Positions 60,823 through 64,000 of a stretch of DNA of 64,000 bases are shown piece by piece. A model generated the notes under the pieces. The model was not told the origin of the DNA. It made no database searches and was given only the letters and a program-made list of their open reading frames with translations. The number at the start of each line of letters is the position of its first letter. Within the stretch, counting starts at the first letter, position 1. The translations under genes were made by a program, and so were the position numbers. The stretch lies in the NCBI RefSeq assembly GCF_009834225.1, contig NZ_CP047176.1, positions 1,240,001-1,304,000 on the forward strand, in the 5' to 3' direction. Source of the stretch: Rathayibacter sp. VKM Ac-2759 (GTDB lineage: Bacteria; Actinomycetota; Actinomycetes; Actinomycetales; Microbacteriaceae).

Positions 60823-61203
60823 TCAGCTAGCGGCGATCACGCTGAGCACGTTGCCCGCCGGGTCGCGGAACCACGCGATCGTCGGCCCGTGGCCGCGCAT
60901 CACGCCGGTCGCATCGGTCGGGAGCTCGCTGTCGTCGTAGATCTTCGTGACGACGCCGGCGCGGTTCAGCTCCGCCACCGCGGCGTCGACGTCGGCCACC
61001 TCGAGATTCAGGATCGTGAACTCCGCCGGCACATGCGTCGGCTTCGGGTACGCGATCGCCCGGCCTCCGCCCGGCAGGGCGATGTCGAGGATCCCCATCC
61101 CGTTGACCGAGACGTCGAAGCCGAGCGTTCCGCCGTAGAAGCGCTCCGCCTCCTCGACGCTGTCGACGCTGAAGCCGCTGAAGACCCGCTCGCTCATGAC
61201 CAT
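60823..61203 (-). CDS. VOC (glyoxalase/bleomycin-resistance) family protein
   Basis: A 126-residue protein of one or two babbab modules. It opens FSGFSVDSVEEAERFYGGTLGFDV and ends TIAWFRDPAGNVLSVI, as in glyoxalase-fold proteins. Metal-ligand positions are partly preserved (Glu and His), but activity is unknown. ATG 61203 is chosen because GAGAGG lies about eight bases upstream; ATG 61197 would also be in frame. It converges with the tRNA terminator. Confidence 0.85.
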   Translation of the reverse strand: MVMSERVFSGFSVDSVEEAERFYGGTLGFDVSVNGMGILDIALPGGGRAIAYPKPTHVPAEFTILNLEVADVDAAVAELNRAGVVTKIYDDSELPTDATGVMRGHGPTIAWFRDPAGNVLSVIAAS

Positions 61204-61369
61204 GACCGCACCTCTCCCTGCGCGGCGCCCTCGCCTGCGCGTTGCCCCGGACGCTACTCCGCTCGGCGGCCCGCGTCACGGGCGCCGGAACGGGCGTCAC
61301 GACACGCCTCGCGCTGGTGTGTCGCTGCGGGCTGCACGGTATCCTCGTCGGGATGCGAAGGGTTCAGGC

Positions 61370-62356
61370 GTGACGGACGAACAGGTGGACGACAGCTCGG
61401 TACCGACCCCCGGAGGGTCGAACGGGTCGACCGTCCACCCCACCCGGCGCAGCCGCCGGGACGCCGAGTCCGCCACCCGCCCCGTGCTCGTCGTGCGGCC
61501 CGCCCCGGCACCCGTGACGGCACCCGTCCTCGCGGCCGTGGCTCCCGTCCGGCGACGCTCGCGTCGTGCGCTCCGCACGGCGCTCAGCACCGTCGCCGTC
61601 GCCGCGATCGCCGGGATGGTCGCCGTGATGGCGCTCCCGGCCTACTCGTTCGACCCCGCCCCCGACTCGCAGGCCGCCATCGAGGCGGCCGCCCGCGTGC
61701 AGGCGCTCGGCAACCAGAAGCTCACGGTCTCGGGCGCCGCCGTGCAGGAGCAGGTCATCCGCGACTCCTTCACCGCCCCCACCCAGGCCCAGCTCGACGA
61801 GGCCGCCGCGCAGGCCCGTGCGCTCGCCGCCGCGGCCGAGAAGGCCGCACGCGAGGCGCAGGAGGCGCAGGACGCCGAGGAGGCGCAGAGCGCCGCCGCC
61901 GCGTCGGGGTCCACCGGCTCGAGCACCTCCGTCACCCCGCGCGAGGAGGGCGACGACTACCCCTGGCGCGATGCGCTGACCGACGACCAGGGCGGCGGCC
62001 TCTCGCCGCTGCGCTACTACTACCGCGAGTGCGTCGACTTCGTCGCCTGGCGCCTCAACCGCGACCAGGGCTCCACCGGCGCCCCGTTCAAGTGGACCTG
62101 GGGCAACCTCACACCGGGCGGCGGCAGCGCCTACGCCTGGGCCGGCCAGTGGGCGTCGCACGGCTGGGTGACCAGCAGCACCCCCGTCCCCGGCAGCGTC
62201 GCGTGGTTCAACGGCAACCACGTCGCGTACGTGCAGTCGGTCAACTCCGACGGCACCGTCTCGCTCGAGGAGTACAACTGGGGCAACGATCACGCGTACC
62301 ACACGCGCACGATCCCGGCCTCGAGCGTCCCGCTCTTCCTCTACCCGCCGAGCTGA
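61370..62356 (+). CDS. CHAP-domain cell-wall hydrolase with single membrane anchor
   Basis: A 328-residue protein with a basic, disordered N-terminal tail (residues 1-65), one membrane helix (about 68-90), an Ala/Glu/Gln-rich coiled region (140-180), and a C-terminal CHAP domain (about 215-325) with Cys221 in YRECVDFVAWR and His284 in NGNHVAYV. CHAP domains are amidases/endopeptidases of peptidoglycan. GTG 61370 follows AAGGG. It overlaps the next gene by one base. Confidence 0.85.
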   Translation: MTDEQVDDSSVPTPGGSNGSTVHPTRRSRRDAESATRPVLVVRPAPAPVTAPVLAAVAPVRRRSRRALRTALSTVAVAAIAGMVAVMALPAYSFDPAPDSQAAIEAAARVQALGNQKLTVSGAAVQEQVIRDSFTAPTQAQLDEAAAQARALAAAAEKAAREAQEAQDAEEAQSAAAASGSTGSSTSVTPREEGDDYPWRDALTDDQGGGLSPLRYYYRECVDFVAWRLNRDQGSTGAPFKWTWGNLTPGGGSAYAWAGQWASHGWVTSSTPVPGSVAWFNGNHVAYVQSVNSDGTVSLEEYNWGNDHAYHTRTIPASSVPLFLYPPS

Positions 62357-63165
62357 TGGCGGCCGACGCCCTCGGAGTCGCGGTCGCGCAGTTCGCCCCG
62401 ACCGCCGACCGCGACGCCAACCTCGCCACGATCCGGCGGCTGGCCTCGGTCGCCGCCGCTCGCGGCGCGAGCCTCGTGGTGCTGCCCGAGTACAGCTCGT
62501 TCTTCGTCGATCCGCTCGGCCCTGAGCTCGTCGCCGCGGGCGAGGAGCTCGACGGACCCTTCGCCGCCGGTCTCGGCGCGGTCGCCCGCGATCTGGGCGT
62601 GCACCTCGTCGCCGGGATGGTCGAGAGGGTCGATGGCGGGCGCCGCATCGCGAACACGCTGATCGCCGTCGATCCGCTCGGCGATCTCGTGGCCCGGTAC
62701 CGCAAGCTCCACCTCTACGACGCCTTCGGGCAGACCGAGTCCGAGTGGGTCGCGGCGGGAGCGATCGACGCGCCCCAGACCTTCTCGGTCGGCGGCCTCG
62801 TCGTCGGCCTGCAGACCTGCTACGACCTGCGCTTCCCCGAGGTCACCCGCTGGCTCGTCGACGCGGGCGCCGACGTGGTCGCCGCTCCCGCCGAGTGGGT
62901 GCGCGGTCCGCTCAAGGAGGCGCACTGGCGGGTGCTCGTGACCGCCCGCGCCCTCGAGAACACGATCTACGTCCTCGCAGCCGACCAGACGCCTCCGATC
63001 GGCGTGGGCGCGAGCATGATCGTCGACCCGATGGGCGTGGAGATCGCGACCCTGGGAGAGGCGGAGGACGTCGCCGTCGCCTGGATCTCGCGTGAGCGGA
63101 TCGACGCCTCCCGCGCGAAGAATCCGGCGCTGGCGCTCCGGCGCTTCCGGGTCGAGCCGGTCTGA
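62356..63165 (+). CDS. Carbon-nitrogen hydrolase (nitrilase superfamily)
   Basis: A 269-residue amidase of the nitrilase superfamily with catalytic Glu45 (VVLPEYSSF), Lys117 (YRKLHLYDAFG) and Cys155 (LQTCYDLRFPE). The length and motifs fit the omega-amidase/Nit branch that hydrolyses small amides, e.g. alpha-keto acid amides. It starts at ATG 62356, sharing a base with the stop of the CHAP gene, and ends seven bases from the converging aminotransferase gene; omega-amidases often pair with such aminotransferases. Confidence 0.9.
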   Translation: MAADALGVAVAQFAPTADRDANLATIRRLASVAAARGASLVVLPEYSSFFVDPLGPELVAAGEELDGPFAAGLGAVARDLGVHLVAGMVERVDGGRRIANTLIAVDPLGDLVARYRKLHLYDAFGQTESEWVAAGAIDAPQTFSVGGLVVGLQTCYDLRFPEVTRWLVDAGADVVAAPAEWVRGPLKEAHWRVLVTARALENTIYVLAADQTPPIGVGASMIVDPMGVEIATLGEAEDVAVAWISRERIDASRAKNPALALRRFRVEPV

Positions 63166-63172
63166 GCCCGCG

Positions 63173-64000
63173 TCAGCGCGGCCGCATCGCCGCGAGCCGC
63201 TCGGCCGCCCTGTCGAGCACCTCGAAGCGCTTGCAGAACGCGAACCGCACCAGGGAGCGGTACGGAGCAGCGTCCTCGGCTCGGCAGAACGCCGAGACCG
63301 GCACCGCCACGACGCCCGCCAGCTCGGGCAGCGCGCGGCAGAAGGCGACCGAGTCGTCGACGCCGAGCGGCGCCGCGTCGGCCACCACGAAGTAGCTGCC
63401 CGCCGAGGGCGACACCGCGAAGCCCGCCGCCGACAGTCCCGCCGAGAGGATGTCGCGCTTGCGCTCCAGGGTCGCGGCGATCCCGGTGAAGAACACGTCG
63501 TCGAGCCCGAGCCCCCTCGCCACCGCACCCTGGAACGGCGAACCGCTGACGTAGGTGAGGAACTGCTTGACCGCCAGCACTGCAGTGATGTGCTCGCGCG
63601 GCCCGGTGATCCAGCCGATCTTCCAGCCCGTGGTGCTGAAGGTCTTGCCGGCGGAGGAGATCGTGAGCGTGCGCTCGAACGCGCCGGGCAGTGTCGCGAT
63701 CGGCACATGGGCGCCGTCGAAGCGCAGGTGCTCGTAGACCTCGTCGGTCACGATCAGCGCGTCGTGGCGCTCGGCGAGGCGCACGATCAGCTCGCGGGTC
63801 TCGGCGGGCAGGACGGACCCGGTCGGGTTGTGCGGGTCGTTGACGAGGATGACGCGGGTGCGGTCGGTGACCGCGCGCTCCAGCTCGTCGTGATCGGCGG
63901 TGAAGGAGGGGCCGCGCAGGGCGACCGTGCGGTGCACGCCTCCGGCCAGAGCGATGAGCGCGCCGTACGCGTCGTAGTGCGGGGTGAAGGTCACCACCTC
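63173..64000 (-). CDS. PLP-dependent class I/II aminotransferase, 5' end cut by window
   Basis: The frame runs to the window edge, so its N-terminus lies beyond 64000. The visible 275 residues have DHDELERAVTDRT, NDPHNPTGSVLP, DEVYEHLRFDG and the PLP-Lys motif TISSAGKTFSTTGWKIGW, then YFVVADAAPLGVDDSVAFCR and RFAFCK at the end. It belongs to the kynurenine/glutamine or methionine aminotransferase subgroup, consistent with the converging omega-amidase-like hydrolase next to it. The acceptor keto acid is not determined. Confidence 0.9.
   Translation of the reverse strand, partial: EVVTFTPHYDAYGALIALAGGVHRTVALRGPSFTADHDELERAVTDRTRVILVNDPHNPTGSVLPAETRELIVRLAERHDALIVTDEVYEHLRFDGAHVPIATLPGAFERTLTISSAGKTFSTTGWKIGWITGPREHITAVLAVKQFLTYVSGSPFQGAVARGLGLDDVFFTGIAATLERKRDILSAGLSAAGFAVSPSAGSYFVVADAAPLGVDDSVAFCRALPELAGVVAVPVSAFCRAEDAAPYRSLVRFAFCKRFEVLDRAAERLAAMRPR

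Noticed and set aside
60823..61203. Antibiotic-resistance (bleomycin) function of the VOC protein
   Set aside because: The fold is shared by many enzymes and binding proteins; nothing specific to bleomycin binding is visible.

Overview
The window is a high-GC actinobacterial chromosome segment, most likely from the family Microbacteriaceae (Rathayibacter-like; the genus is inferred, not proven). Support comes from codons ending almost always in G or C, many GTG/TTG starts, GTGA/ATGA start-stop overlaps, the eno / FtsB-like / DUF501 order, DUF3107 and DUF7882 family proteins, an AdnAB-type helicase-nuclease pair, a UPF0182 protein and DtxR-type iron boxes. Several genes appear to be leaderless, with a -10 hexamer 6-7 bases before the start codon.

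Layout. 1-7.3 kb: a cut-off adenine deaminase, an ABC ATPase/permease pair, mazG, a second ABC exporter pair on the minus strand and hisS. 7.5-11.3 kb: a four-gene NMT1/THI5-type ABC importer (lipoprotein, ATPase, two permeases). 11.4-15.1 kb: the most notable region, a compact four-gene lanthipeptide-type RiPP cluster. It has two related Cys-tailed precursor peptides, a separate APH-fold kinase and one 693-residue protein that joins a HopA1-like (putative lyase) domain to a complete LanC cyclase domain. 15.2-20.2 kb: housekeeping genes (apt, eno, FtsB-like, DUF501, NADH dehydrogenase II) and an unusual tRNA with anticodon UAA. 20.4-28.3 kb: small proteins, a transglutaminase-like protein, a large Ig-like/membrane protein, a GH1-fold protein lacking both catalytic glutamates, a hexapeptide-repeat protein and an amidase. 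28.3-29.8 kb: two iron-regulated siderophore-interacting genes. 29.8-30.1 kb: a patch of palindromes. 30.1-42.5 kb: oxidoreductases, an RraB-like protein, enoyl-CoA hydratase, an arginase-fold protein, a class I amidotransferase, aminopeptidase P, a membrane EEP hydrolase, a PHP hydrolase, a DEAD-box helicase and a ferritin-like protein.

42.5-56 kb holds a DNA-repair neighbourhood: AdnA/AdnB-like helicase-nucleases, an APH-fold pseudokinase, NudC-like Nudix, a UvrD-type helicase, an orphan cyclodehydratase-like protein, a DUF2342-type protein and a PDZ-Lon protease. 57-64 kb: a UPF0182 membrane protein, a methyltransferase, initiator tRNA-Met with a clear promoter and terminator, a VOC protein, a CHAP-domain cell-wall protein, a nitrilase-family amidase and a cut-off aminotransferase.

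The RiPP cluster is the best candidate for a little-described system. Its kinase and lyase are separate polypeptides, as in class V lanthipeptide and thioamitide pathways, but the lyase is fused to a LanC domain with all its zinc ligands. No exporter, protease or decarboxylase lies beside it. Similarity searches could not be run, so novelty is an inference.
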